A stretch of DNA of 64,000 bases from Nocardia rhizosphaerihabitans. Lineage in GTDB: Bacteria > Actinomycetota > Actinomycetes > Mycobacteriales > Mycobacteriaceae. How positions within the stretch are numbered: the first letter of the stretch is position 1; each line of letters opens with the position of its first letter. The stretch spans positions 434,001-498,000 of the forward strand of contig NZ_BMNE01000004.1 of NCBI RefSeq assembly GCF_014646295.1, written 5' to 3'. Below, piece after piece: positions 32,794 through 41,059 of the stretch. The notes under the pieces were generated by a model. It worked only from the letters and a program-made list of their open reading frames with translations. It had not been told where the DNA came from and did no database searches. Position numbers and translations under genes: made by a program.

Positions 32794-33861
32794 TTGATTC
32801 GTCGGCACTCCCGGCGTCGTGGCTCCCGTGCCGCGGCGATGATCGCGGCGACCGCAGTGGCCGCCGGACTGATGTCCGGCCTCGGCGCGAGCCCGGCCTC
32901 GGCTGACCCGATCATCGATTCCAAAACCCTGCTCGCCAATCCCGTTTCCGAGGACGGCTCCAAGATCGTCAAGGCCGAGGTGAAGGACTCGCGCAGCCTG
33001 CGGTTGCACGTGTACTCCGCGGCCATGGACCAGAACATCATCGTCGATGTGCAACGTCCGGCCGACGCCTCCGTCCCGCGCCCCACCCTGTACCTGCTCA
33101 ACGGTGCCGGTGGCGGCGAGGACACCGCGTCCTGGGTCGCCAAGACCGACGCGCTGGAGTTCCTCTCCGACAAGAACGTCAACGTCATCCAGCCGATCGG
33201 CGGCGCCTGGAGCTACTACACCGACTGGATCAAGGATGACCCGGTCGTCGGCCGCAACAAGTGGAAGACCTTCTTCACCGAGGAGCTTCCCCCGCTGATC
33301 GACGGTGCGCTCGGCACCAACGGCGTGAACGCCATCGCGGGCCTGTCCACCTCGGGCACCACCGTGCTTGCGCTGCCGATCGCCAAGCCCGGCCTGTACA
33401 AGGCGGCCGCCGCCTACAGCGGGTGCGCGCAGACCAGCGACCCGGTCGGCTCCGAGTTCGTCAAGCTCACGGTCGAGACCTGGGGCGGCGGCGACACCAT
33501 GAACATGTGGGGTCCGCAGGGCTCGGCGGAGTGGGTCGCGAACGACCCGTACGTCAATGCCGAGGGTCTGCGCGGTGTCGATCTCTACGTCTCCACCGGC
33601 AACGGTCTGCCCGGCCCGTACGACACTCTCAACGGTCCGCACGCTCTGCCCGGCCCCTACGGCCTGGCCAACCAGATCATCATCGGTGGCGTCATCGAGG
33701 CGGGCACCAACTTCTGCACGCACAACCTGGCCAACCGGCTGCAGGAACTGGGCATCCCGGCGACCTTCAACTTCCGTCCCAACGGCACCCACTCGTGGGG
33801 CTACTGGCAGGACGAGCTGAAGCTGTCGTGGCCGGTCCTGGCTCGCGGCCTCGGCCTGTAA
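32794..33861 (+). CDS. Secreted mycolyltransferase / antigen 85-like esterase
   Basis: 355 residues from a TTG start (GAAGGTG at 32782-32788). A Sec signal peptide with basic N-terminus and Ala-rich core ends at ASPASA. The mature part has the alpha/beta-hydrolase layout of Ag85-type mycolyltransferases: nucleophile Ser185 in GLSTSG, likely acid Glu302 in VIEAGTNFC, and His333 in GTHSWGYW. These enzymes act outside the membrane, moving mycolic acids between trehalose monomycolate and trehalose or arabinogalactan. It lies 127 bases after NRPS-D and has its own terminator, so it is probably a separate unit. That gap holds a possible -10 (TAGGGT, 32744-32749) and nothing else clear. Several paralogues are usual in Nocardia; the acceptor is not predictable. 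Confidence 0.9.
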   Translation: MIRRHSRRRGSRAAAMIAATAVAAGLMSGLGASPASADPIIDSKTLLANPVSEDGSKIVKAEVKDSRSLRLHVYSAAMDQNIIVDVQRPADASVPRPTLYLLNGAGGGEDTASWVAKTDALEFLSDKNVNVIQPIGGAWSYYTDWIKDDPVVGRNKWKTFFTEELPPLIDGALGTNGVNAIAGLSTSGTTVLALPIAKPGLYKAAAAYSGCAQTSDPVGSEFVKLTVETWGGGDTMNMWGPQGSAEWVANDPYVNAEGLRGVDLYVSTGNGLPGPYDTLNGPHALPGPYGLANQIIIGGVIEAGTNFCTHNLANRLQELGIPATFNFRPNGTHSWGYWQDELKLSWPVLARGLGL

Positions 33862-33878
33862 GGTCTTCGCGTTCGACG

Positions 33879-33914
33879 AAGCCGCCCCGGTGTCGCCGGG
33901 GCGGCTTTCGTTTG
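33879..33914 (+). terminator. Rho-independent terminator after mycolyltransferase
   Basis: A perfect stem GCCGCCCCGG / CCGGGGCGGC (33881-33890 with 33896-33905) with loop TGTCG, extended by an AA/TT pair, is followed by TTTCGTTT. It begins 20 bases after the stop codon. Confidence 0.9.
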
Positions 33915-34019
33915 CCGGACTGCCTCTCGACGTTTGCGAATTGTGGTTAACTTAGGTTGACTGGTCCGGCGCTGCCGACAGCCGTCTACAGCCCTGGTTC
34001 GCGGAATGGAAGTGAGTGC

Positions 34020-35267
34020 ATGGTCGCCGATCGCAGTGAGGCCGAACACGCCTGCGAGCCGACCACCGCACCGGCGCGGGTCGTTCGCCGCAGGCCCAAG
34101 GACCGCAAGATGCAGATCATGCGGGCCGCGGCCCGTGCGTTCAGCGCGCGCGGCTACTACCCGGTCGGCGTCGACGAGATCGCGGCCGAGGTCGGCATCT
34201 CCGGTCCTGCCTTGTACCGCCACTTCGCCAACAAGTACGCCCTGCTGGTCGCCGCCGCCGAGGAAGGCGCGCGGAGCCTACGTGACGTGGCCAAAGCCGC
34301 CGACGACCCGGCGCTGAGCGCGGAGGCCAGGCTCGACGCGCTGCTCACCGCCGTCGCCGAGCACAATATCGACATCCGCCGTGAGGCCGGGCTGTATCGC
34401 TGGGAACGCCGCTACCTCGAACGCGAGGACCGGGTGCGCATCCGCGCGTTCTACCGTGAGCTGGAGGCGATGGTCGCCGCGCCGATCGCCGAACTGCGGC
34501 CCGAGGCGAGCGCCGACGACGTCACCCTGCTCGCGGTCGGCGCGCTGAGTTCGCTGGCCAGTATCGCCGCGCACCGCACCACCCTCTCGCACGCGCGGAT
34601 GCTCGCCGTGCAGCGGGACATGGCCTGGGCGATCGTGCGCGCCGAGCTGCCGCCCGCACCGGCCGAGGCCGAACCGGACAAACAGAACCGTGGCCTGCCG
34701 GTGACCTCGAAACGCGAACAGCTGCTCACCGAGGCGATCCGGATCTTCGGCCGCAACGGCTACCACGAATCGGGCATCGAGGAGATCGGCGCCGCCGTCG
34801 GCATCAACGCCTCCAGCGTCTACCGGCACTTCGACAGCAAGGCCGACCTGCTCGCCGCCGCTTTCCACCGCACCGGCGACCGCCTGGCCGTCGCGATCGG
34901 CGAAGCGCTGGCCGAGGCCGAGAGCCGCGCCGACGCCGCCCGCCGCATCGCCGACCGCTACGCCCGCCTCACCTTCGCGACCCCGGAGATCATGCCGGTC
35001 TACTACGCGGAATTCAGCAACCTCCCGCAGGCCGAGCAGCACCGGCTGCGCGCCATCCAGCGCCAGAACATCCTCGAGTGGGCCAACCTGCTCGACGACG
35101 ACCCGATCGAAGCGCGCTTCCGCGTGCACGCCGCGATCGGCCAGATCATCGACGTCGGCCGGCTGCTGCGCTTCGACTCGCGCCCCGAACAACTCGCCCG
35201 CCTCGGCGCACTCACCGGCGCCGTCCTGCTCGGCGGGCAGGCCAGGCCGGAACCGAACGACCGCTAG
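34020..35267 (+). CDS. Tandem double-domain TetR/AcrR-family regulator
   Basis: 415 residues, twice the usual TetR length. It starts at ATG 34020 with GGAAG seven bases upstream. There are two TetR N-terminal helix-turn-helix domains. The first is at about residues 28-80 (RAAARAFSARGYYPVGVDEI...GPALYRHFANKYAL). The second is at about 230-282 (LTEAIRIFGRNGYHESGIEEI...SSVYRHFDSKADLL). Each is followed by its own helical ligand-binding region, so the protein is a fusion of two complete TetR units. One chain may bind two operators or mimic a dimer; this is inferred. It converges on the aldehyde dehydrogenase homologue, and the two stop codons share the palindrome CTAG. The target is unknown. Confidence 0.9.
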   Translation: MVADRSEAEHACEPTTAPARVVRRRPKDRKMQIMRAAARAFSARGYYPVGVDEIAAEVGISGPALYRHFANKYALLVAAAEEGARSLRDVAKAADDPALSAEARLDALLTAVAEHNIDIRREAGLYRWERRYLEREDRVRIRAFYRELEAMVAAPIAELRPEASADDVTLLAVGALSSLASIAAHRTTLSHARMLAVQRDMAWAIVRAELPPAPAEAEPDKQNRGLPVTSKREQLLTEAIRIFGRNGYHESGIEEIGAAVGINASSVYRHFDSKADLLAAAFHRTGDRLAVAIGEALAEAESRADAARRIADRYARLTFATPEIMPVYYAEFSNLPQAEQHRLRAIQRQNILEWANLLDDDPIEARFRVHAAIGQIIDVGRLLRFDSRPEQLARLGALTGAVLLGGQARPEPNDR

Positions 35268-36775
35268 CGGCCGTGGCGGAGCCGGAACAGGGCCTTCGCC
35301 GCGTGCAGATGGCCGGGATGACGGTCGAAGGTCGATAGTCGGATCGGGGCACGATAGCGCCTGCGCGCGATCGACATCGTGCGGCTGAATTCGCGCAGGC
35401 CCTGCTGGCCGTGGCTGTGGCCCTGCCCGTACTCGCCGACGCCGCCGAACGGCAGGGCCGGGATGCCGGTGAAGGCGGTCGACGAATTCACCGTCACGAC
35501 ACCGACTCTCAGCTGTTCGGCGATGAACTCGGCGCTGGGGATATCGCGGGTGAACACGGTGACCGCGATGCCGTTGCCCGCCGCGTTCACCCTGGTCACC
35601 GCGTCGGCGAGGTCGGCGACGCGGTTCACCACCAGGACCGGGCCGATGCCCTCGCCGGTGATCGCGATGCTCTCCTCGGGCACCTCCGCCAGCACGATCG
35701 GCTCCACATAGGGGTCGCGGAAGGAATCGAGACCGCCGAGGACCGCGTGCCCGCCGCGGGCGATGGCATCGCGGACCTGCTTGCGCACCACGTCGACCTG
35801 GGCGGCATTGATCATCGGTCCGTAGGCGGCGCGATTGTCGGCGCCCGGCCGCAGTTTCGCGGCCCGGTCGGCCACCCTGGCCAGGAAGTCGTCGAACACC
35901 GAATCGGCGACATAACAGCGCTGGATGCCCGAGGCGTTCTGGCCCGCGTTGGCCATCGCACCGAAGACCGCGGCCTCGGCCGCCGCGTCGAGGACGGCGT
36001 CGACGTGCACGATCATGCTGCCCTTGCCGCTGTTTTCCACCACGACCGGCGTGAGCGTCTGCGCGCACAGGGCGATCACCTCGCGCCCGCCCGCTTCCGG
36101 ACCGGCGTAGGCGATCTTGTCGACCTTGGCCCTGCACAGCGCGGTGGCGGTGCGCGCGTCACCGGTGACCGCTTGCAGCACCGGCTGATCGGGCGCCACC
36201 GCCGACCAGCTCTCGGCCAGCCAGGTGCCGACGCCGGTGGTCAGCTCGTGCGGGTTGAACACCACCGCGTTGCCCGCTGCCATGGCGTAGGCGATCGAGC
36301 TCATCGGCGTGAAGACCGGGTTGTTCCAGGCACCGAGCACACCGACCACGCCCAGCGGCAGATAACCCACCGAGGCATGCTGATTGCGGGTGAACCAGCC
36401 CGTGGCCAATCGTTTCCGGCCCAGCGTGCCCTCGGCATTGCGGGCGGCCCAGTCCAGATTCTCCACCGCCAGCATCACTTCCAGCGTGGCGTCGGCCTCC
36501 GGCTTGCCGGTCTCGTTGCGCAGGACTTCCACCAATTCGCCGGCGTGCCTGGCGATATGGCCGCGCCAGTCCAGCAGTAAGCGCTTGCGGGCGCCGAATC
36601 CCAGTTCGCCCCACCAGTTCTGGGTGGCGCGGGCCGTGCGCACCGCGCGGGTGACCTCGGCCTGCCCGTTGACCGGGTACTGCGCGAGCTTTTCGCCGGT
36701 GCGCGGGTCGAACGACGTCAGCACGTCGAATCGCCCCGTCGGCGCGGCGGCGCCTGCCGGTGCTGAGTCGCCCAT
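35264..36775 (-). CDS. Aldehyde dehydrogenase superfamily protein lacking the catalytic cysteine
   Basis: 503 residues from ATG 36775, with GAGAGG five bases upstream (an in-frame GTG lies two codons earlier). Overall it is a full ALDH: LGAWNNPVFTPM keeps the oxyanion Asn, VVVENSGKG keeps the general-base Glu, and ALPFGGVGEYGQG is near the C-terminus. Two key sites differ. The GQxC nucleophile motif reads GQNASG, with Ala (codon GCC) at the Cys position. The cofactor-binding Lys of VVFKPSE is Asn (VVFNPHE). The glycine-rich GSxxxG loop is AGPEAGG. A nearby Cys (IQRCYV) is six residues away and unlikely to substitute. It may be an inactive homologue, a binding protein, or an enzyme with altered chemistry. 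It is a single gene with stops overlapping the TetR gene. Confidence 0.88.
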   Translation of the reverse strand: MGDSAPAGAAAPTGRFDVLTSFDPRTGEKLAQYPVNGQAEVTRAVRTARATQNWWGELGFGARKRLLLDWRGHIARHAGELVEVLRNETGKPEADATLEVMLAVENLDWAARNAEGTLGRKRLATGWFTRNQHASVGYLPLGVVGVLGAWNNPVFTPMSSIAYAMAAGNAVVFNPHELTTGVGTWLAESWSAVAPDQPVLQAVTGDARTATALCRAKVDKIAYAGPEAGGREVIALCAQTLTPVVVENSGKGSMIVHVDAVLDAAAEAAVFGAMANAGQNASGIQRCYVADSVFDDFLARVADRAAKLRPGADNRAAYGPMINAAQVDVVRKQVRDAIARGGHAVLGGLDSFRDPYVEPIVLAEVPEESIAITGEGIGPVLVVNRVADLADAVTRVNAAGNGIAVTVFTRDIPSAEFIAEQLRVGVVTVNSSTAFTGIPALPFGGVGEYGQGHSHGQQGLREFSRTMSIARRRYRAPIRLSTFDRHPGHLHAAKALFRLRHGR

Positions 36776-36934
36776 TGTCACCTCTCACGAGATCGAACAC
36801 GCCCGCGCGCGGGCCGGTGAGACGAGTGTTTCCCCGCCGTCAGCGTATGGGCGCGGAGGGCGAGCCGACAAGGTCATCGCACTGCCCTTCTACTGCCTCC
36901 GTGAGCAAGACCACAGCGACCACGTCACCGGCCT

Positions 36935-36978
36935 GGTCCGCGCAGTCCGGACCGGGAAAACCTGCGGACCGGTAACAT
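36935..36978 (+). promoter_or_regulatory. Possible promoter/operator ahead of the DrrABC-like operon
   Basis: The 290-base gap between the divergent ALDH and ABC genes (36782-37071) contains the inverted repeat GGTCCG/CGGACC (36935-36940, 36948-36953) and a -10-like TAACAT (36973-36978). No good -35 was found. I see nothing else clear in the gap. Confidence 0.25.
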
Positions 36979-37071
36979 CGCGCCGAACGGTATGGATCAC
37001 TTACCGGGAAGCAAATTCCGCGTGCGCTCGTCCGATCATGGGCGCCGCACCCGGCCGATGGTGGAGAGTTG

Positions 37072-38073
37072 ATGCCGAGTTCGATCTCAGTGGATTCGCC
37101 CGCAGGTGGCGTCGCGTCGCGCGGCGGTGAGCCCGCGGTGCTGGTGTCCGACGTGCGCAAGTCCTTCGGCGATGTGCACGCGTTGCAGGGCATCAGTTTC
37201 CAGGCCGAAAAGGCCAGCGTGCTGGGCATCCTCGGCCCCAACGGCGCCGGGAAGACCACCACGGTCAAGATCCTGTCGACACTGCTGCGCCCCGACTCCG
37301 GGACCGCGGTCGTCGCCGGGCACGACGTGCTCACCGACAGCGCGGCCGTGCGCCGGTCTATCATGATGACCGGCCAGTACGCCGCCCTCGACGAGAACCT
37401 CTCCGGCCGGGAGAACCTCGAGCTGTTCGGCAGGCTGATGGGCCTGGCCAAATCGGCGGCCCGCAAACGCGCAGACACCCTGCTCGAGGAGTTCGACCTG
37501 GTCAGCGCGGGCAAGCGCGCCGTGCGCAACTACTCCGGTGGTATGCGCCGCCGCGTCGACATCGCCTGCGGGCTGGTCGTGCGGCCCGAGGTCGTGTTCC
37601 TCGACGAGCCGACCACCGGTCTGGACCCGCGCAGCCGTCAGGGCGTGTGGGACCTGGTCACCGCGCTCAAGAACCAGGGCATCACCGTGCTGCTGACCAC
37701 GCAGTACCTCGAAGAGGCCGACGTGCTCAGCGACAACATCATCGTCATCGACAAGGGCACCGTCATCGCCGAAGGCACCGCCGACCAGCTCAAGGCGCGC
37801 ACCGGCGGCAGCTTCTGCGAGATCGTGCCGCTCGACGTCAGCCGGATCCCGGCGACCGTCAAGGCCCTCGGTGACCTGGTCCCCGCCGCCGTCGCCGCCG
37901 AGGTCGACGGTGCCGACAAGCTCTCCATCCCGGCGCCCGAAGGCGCGGCCACCCTGGCCGAGGCGCTGCGCAGGCTCGACAACGCGGGCATCGACCTGGC
38001 CGACATCGCGCTGCGCAGGCCGTCGCTCGACGACGTGTTCCTGTCGATCACCGGCCATACGGGCGGCCACTAG
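37072..38073 (+). CDS. DrrA-like ABC transporter ATP-binding protein
   Basis: 333 residues from ATG 37072 (GGAG at 37063-37066). It has Walker A (GPNGAGKTT), a Q-loop region, the signature NYSGGMRRRVD and Walker B (VVFLDEPTTGLDP). The extended C-terminal region after the ATPase core (SIPAPEG...RRPSLDDVFLSITG) is typical of the DrrA subfamily, which powers ABC-2 exporters of daunorubicin, phthiocerol lipids and peptides. Its stop overlaps the start of the first permease by one base, so the three genes form a tight operon. The substrate is unknown; export of the NRPS product is possible but rests only on proximity. Confidence 0.93.
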   Translation: MPSSISVDSPAGGVASRGGEPAVLVSDVRKSFGDVHALQGISFQAEKASVLGILGPNGAGKTTTVKILSTLLRPDSGTAVVAGHDVLTDSAAVRRSIMMTGQYAALDENLSGRENLELFGRLMGLAKSAARKRADTLLEEFDLVSAGKRAVRNYSGGMRRRVDIACGLVVRPEVVFLDEPTTGLDPRSRQGVWDLVTALKNQGITVLLTTQYLEEADVLSDNIIVIDKGTVIAEGTADQLKARTGGSFCEIVPLDVSRIPATVKALGDLVPAAVAAEVDGADKLSIPAPEGAATLAEALRRLDNAGIDLADIALRRPSLDDVFLSITGHTGGH

Positions 38074-38882
38074 TGAGCGTGTCCTCTGTCGAGGCGAACA
38101 CGCTGTTCGCCGAACTCCCCGCGGTGCGCCCGAGCAGTTTCGCGCAATGGCGGGCGCTGACCGGTCGCATCGTGCGCACGATGGCGACCAAGGGCGAGCT
38201 GGTCGTCGCCTGTCTCACCCCTCTGGTGGTCACGGTCGCCTTCTTCCTGCCGCTGCGGTACGTGATGAAGGTCCAGGGCATCGACTACGCGCAGTACGTG
38301 ATGCCGATCGTCGTGCTGCAGACGATGGCGATGACGATGATGTCGAACGCGCAGCTGGCGGCGTTCGAGGCGCTCACCGGTTTGAGTACCAGGCTGCAGA
38401 CCATGCCGATCGGTTCGCTCGTTCCGCTGATGTCGCGAATCTGCGCCGGGATGGTGCGGTCGGTGGTGTCGCTGATCGCGACGGTCGGCTACGGCTATGT
38501 GATCGGCTTCCGGTTCACCGGCGGCTGGCTGCAGGCACTCGCGTTCTGCGGGTTCGCCCTGACGGTCGGCGTGGTGCTGACACTCGGCGCCGACGCGCTG
38601 GGCAGCCTCACCAAGAACCCCGAAGCGCTCAGTCAGGCGCTCACCCTGCCGATTCTGATCTTCGGCATGATGTCGACCGGCTTCGTACCAGAGGCCAGTT
38701 TCCCGTCCTGGGTGCGGCCGTTCGCGCGCAACCAGCCGATCTCCCAGTTCGCCCAGACCCTCAGCGATATGGCCGCCGGTCACCTCAGCTGGGCCGGGAC
38801 CTGGGTGTCGCTGGTATGGCTCGGCGCGCTGGCTGTTCTTTTCCTCCCACTGGCGGTGTGGGCGAGTGTGAGGCGATCATGA
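38073..38882 (+). CDS. ABC-2 type permease, DrrB-like
   Basis: 269 residues from GTG 38073, which overlaps the ATPase stop. It has about six hydrophobic segments (for example LTPLVVTVAFFLPL, VVSLIATVGYGYVIG, LTLPILIFGMMSTGFVP, LVWLGALAVLFLPLAVW). The 'GFVPEASFPSWVRPFARNQPIS' region is the conserved ABC-2 motif before the last helix. It should form the membrane channel together with the next gene. Confidence 0.88.
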   Translation: MSVSSVEANTLFAELPAVRPSSFAQWRALTGRIVRTMATKGELVVACLTPLVVTVAFFLPLRYVMKVQGIDYAQYVMPIVVLQTMAMTMMSNAQLAAFEALTGLSTRLQTMPIGSLVPLMSRICAGMVRSVVSLIATVGYGYVIGFRFTGGWLQALAFCGFALTVGVVLTLGADALGSLTKNPEALSQALTLPILIFGMMSTGFVPEASFPSWVRPFARNQPISQFAQTLSDMAAGHLSWAGTWVSLVWLGALAVLFLPLAVWASVRRS

Positions 38883-39745
38883 CAACAATGGATACGACCG
38901 ATCGGATCCAACCGCCCGCGGCCGTCGAGGCGACAGCGGCCGAGTTGCCGGTGGTGCACGCCAAGCCGGAGAACTCGATCTCGGTGTGGTTCACCCACAG
39001 CCTCATCCAGTGCAAACGGCTGCTGATGGTGTGGTTGCGCGACCCGTCGACCACCATCCAGACCATCGCCTACCCGGCGGTGACGCTGCTGATGTTCCGC
39101 ATCGTGCTCGGCGACTCGATCACCGCGGCCACCGGCACGCCGAGCATCTACGGCCAGGCCGCGCTGCTGACCCTGGTCGCGGCCATGACCGGCGCGGTGG
39201 TGAGCGCGCTCGGCTTCAAACGCGAGAAGGCGGCCGGCCTGCTCAGCCGGTTCTACACGATGCCGCTGAACCGGGCGTCGTTGCTGACCGGCAGGCTGCT
39301 GGCCGAGGCGCTGCGCATCCTGATCACCACGGTGATCGTGCTGCTCGTCGCGGTGCCGCTCGGGTTCCTGTTCATGGAGGACCCGCTGGCCAACATCGCC
39401 CTGTTCTGCGTGCCGGTGCTGTTCGGGCTCGGTTTCGCGGTGATGGTGACGGCGCTGGCCACGATCACCGAGGGCGTGATGCTGATCAGCCTGATCAGCA
39501 TCCTCAACACCCTGCTGATGTTCTTCAACTCCGGCTTCGTCCCGGTCTTCGCGTATCCGACCTGGTTGCAGGGCGTGGTCGCCAACCAGCCGATGAGCTG
39601 CGCGATCGACGCGATGAAGGGCCTGTCCTACGGCGGTCCGGTCGCCGAACCGCTGCTGAAGACGGTGGCGTGGACGGTCGGCATGATGGTGGTCTTCGCC
39701 TACCCGGCGATCGTCGGCTACAAGAAGGCGGCCGAGTCGTCGTAG
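38879..39745 (+). CDS. ABC-2 type permease, DrrC-like
   Basis: 288 residues. The ATG at 38879 overlaps the previous stop in an ATGA junction, implying translational coupling. A soluble N-terminal stretch of about 45 residues precedes about six membrane segments. The MFFNSGFVPVFAYPTWLQGVVANQPMS region is the DrrB/C signature. It is the second half of the heterodimeric channel. An inverted-repeat terminator follows immediately. Confidence 0.88.
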   Translation: MTTMDTTDRIQPPAAVEATAAELPVVHAKPENSISVWFTHSLIQCKRLLMVWLRDPSTTIQTIAYPAVTLLMFRIVLGDSITAATGTPSIYGQAALLTLVAAMTGAVVSALGFKREKAAGLLSRFYTMPLNRASLLTGRLLAEALRILITTVIVLLVAVPLGFLFMEDPLANIALFCVPVLFGLGFAVMVTALATITEGVMLISLISILNTLLMFFNSGFVPVFAYPTWLQGVVANQPMSCAIDAMKGLSYGGPVAEPLLKTVAWTVGMMVVFAYPAIVGYKKAAESS

Positions 39746-39759
39746 GTCCGTCGCGCTGC

Positions 39760-39791
39760 GAACGGCACGTGGGTCAGCCCACGTGCCGTTC
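39760..39791. terminator. Bidirectional terminator between drr-like operon and lycopene cyclase
   Basis: A perfect 14-bp stem (39760-39773 with 39778-39791) has loop TCAG. It includes the last codons and stop of the minus-strand cyclase, so it probably serves both converging genes. There is no long T-run on either side. Confidence 0.75.
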
Positions 39792-40958
39792 TGCGTCAGC
39801 GGGCGCGAACGGGTAGTCGAGCCAGCGATCGCGGTTGGTCCAGCCGACGAGGTCGTAGCGCCAGCGGAACGGCCAGGTGTGGGCGACCGTGTTGAACAGG
39901 ACAGCGCCGAGCGCGGTGTAGTCGTCGTGGGCCGACAGCAGCGCCCGCTGACCGCGTTCGGACTCGGTGAAGAACGCCTCGAACATCGCGATCGACTGGT
40001 CGGTGGTGAGCCTGCCCAGCCCCCACAGGCCACGCATCCGCATCCAGTACACCGCACGCGCCTGCCACGGCCACAGCGCCGCGATCGGGTCATGGCCCTG
40101 CTGTACCGCGTCGACAGCGGTATCGATCAGGGCGAGCGAGTCGGCCACGGAGTAGCCGGTGCACGGGTGCATCATCCCGCCGCGCGACCCGAACGGGACC
40201 GCCACCGCGGTGCCCTTCTTCGGCGGCGGCTGATCGAGGGGGTAGTGCGCGGCCTCGTGCGGCTCGTCGCCGGTGAGCCGGATGCCGTGCGCGGCGAGCC
40301 TGCTCAGGGTCCGTTTGCGTAGTTCGTGCTGCGGCATCCCGCCGCGTAGGCCGAGGCTGGTCTCCTCGAAGATCACCCTCCCGTCGCCGAGCGGCACCGC
40401 GTACAGGAACGACGGCGGCTCGTCCGGCCTCGCGCCGTTTTCCGGCCGCCAGTCCAGCAGCAGGCCCTCACCGTCGGCGACCATCGGCGCCGCGGTTTCC
40501 GCGTCGACGAAGATCCCGTGCGCTGACGCCGCCCTGCGCTTGCCCAGCGTCGGCAGACCCCGCGTATCGAAGACCGTCGCCGCCGAGATCACCGTCCCTC
40601 CCGCGAGCTCCACCTCGTGCTGCTCGACCCGCACCGCCCGATCGGTGAACACGGTCGCGTCGTCGAGCGCCAGCGCCGCGTGCAACCCCGCCTTGGACAG
40701 CACGCAGTACGGCCGCTGGATTCGATGCTCGGTCTTCGTCCACACCGTCGGCGCCGCGATCCGCTGCGCGATCGCACTCTCCGGCAACCACGCGGGCAGC
40801 TCGTCCACCCAGCACGAGAACGTCGGCGGGAACAACCGCTCCGGCCGCGGATCCACCGCCGCCACCCGCAACCCGGCTACCGCAGCGCGATGCGCCAACC
40901 CCCGTCCGGTCGGCCCCAACCCGACCACACAGATATCGAATTCCCGCGCAACGCTCAC
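39774..40958 (-). CDS. Lycopene cyclase family FAD-dependent protein
   Basis: About 394 residues from GTG 40958, chosen because the FAD-binding strand DICVVGLGPTGRG follows at once; GTG 40994 is also open and no strong ribosome site separates them. Motifs match plant/bacterial CrtL-type lycopene beta-cyclases: FLYAVPLGDGRVIFEETSL (catalytic FEET) and GGMMHPCTGYSV. These enzymes form beta-ionone rings at the ends of lycopene in the membrane without net redox change. No other carotenoid gene is adjacent, so the pathway must be encoded elsewhere. Confidence 0.82.
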   Translation of the reverse strand: MSVAREFDICVVGLGPTGRGLAHRAAVAGLRVAAVDPRPERLFPPTFSCWVDELPAWLPESAIAQRIAAPTVWTKTEHRIQRPYCVLSKAGLHAALALDDATVFTDRAVRVEQHEVELAGGTVISAATVFDTRGLPTLGKRRAASAHGIFVDAETAAPMVADGEGLLLDWRPENGARPDEPPSFLYAVPLGDGRVIFEETSLGLRGGMPQHELRKRTLSRLAAHGIRLTGDEPHEAAHYPLDQPPPKKGTAVAVPFGSRGGMMHPCTGYSVADSLALIDTAVDAVQQGHDPIAALWPWQARAVYWMRMRGLWGLGRLTTDQSIAMFEAFFTESERGQRALLSAHDDYTALGAVLFNTVAHTWPFRWRYDLVGWTNRDRWLDYPFAPADAERHVG

Positions 40959-41059
40959 GCCCGCATTCAAGCCGCTGCCCGCACCCCCGCGCAACCAACC
41001 GCACTGTGACGTTTCCGGCGCGACCTGCTATTCCTCCAAGGCCAGGGCCTGGCGCATTG

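Noticed and set aside
33947..33965. Possible iron box (TTAACTTAGGTTGACTGGT) upstream of the double-TetR gene.
   Set aside because: About 11 of 19 matches with only one good half-site, and no iron-related gene follows it directly.
33957..34019. Upstream TTG start that would add 21 residues to the double-TetR protein.
   Set aside because: It has no ribosome site and the added residues resemble no TetR leader. ATG 34020 has GGAAG at the right distance.
39783..41009. Plus-strand open frames across the lycopene cyclase gene.
   Set aside because: Their products are low-complexity Arg/Pro/Gly-rich strings, while the minus strand encodes a full FAD-binding cyclase with FEET and HPCTGYSV motifs.
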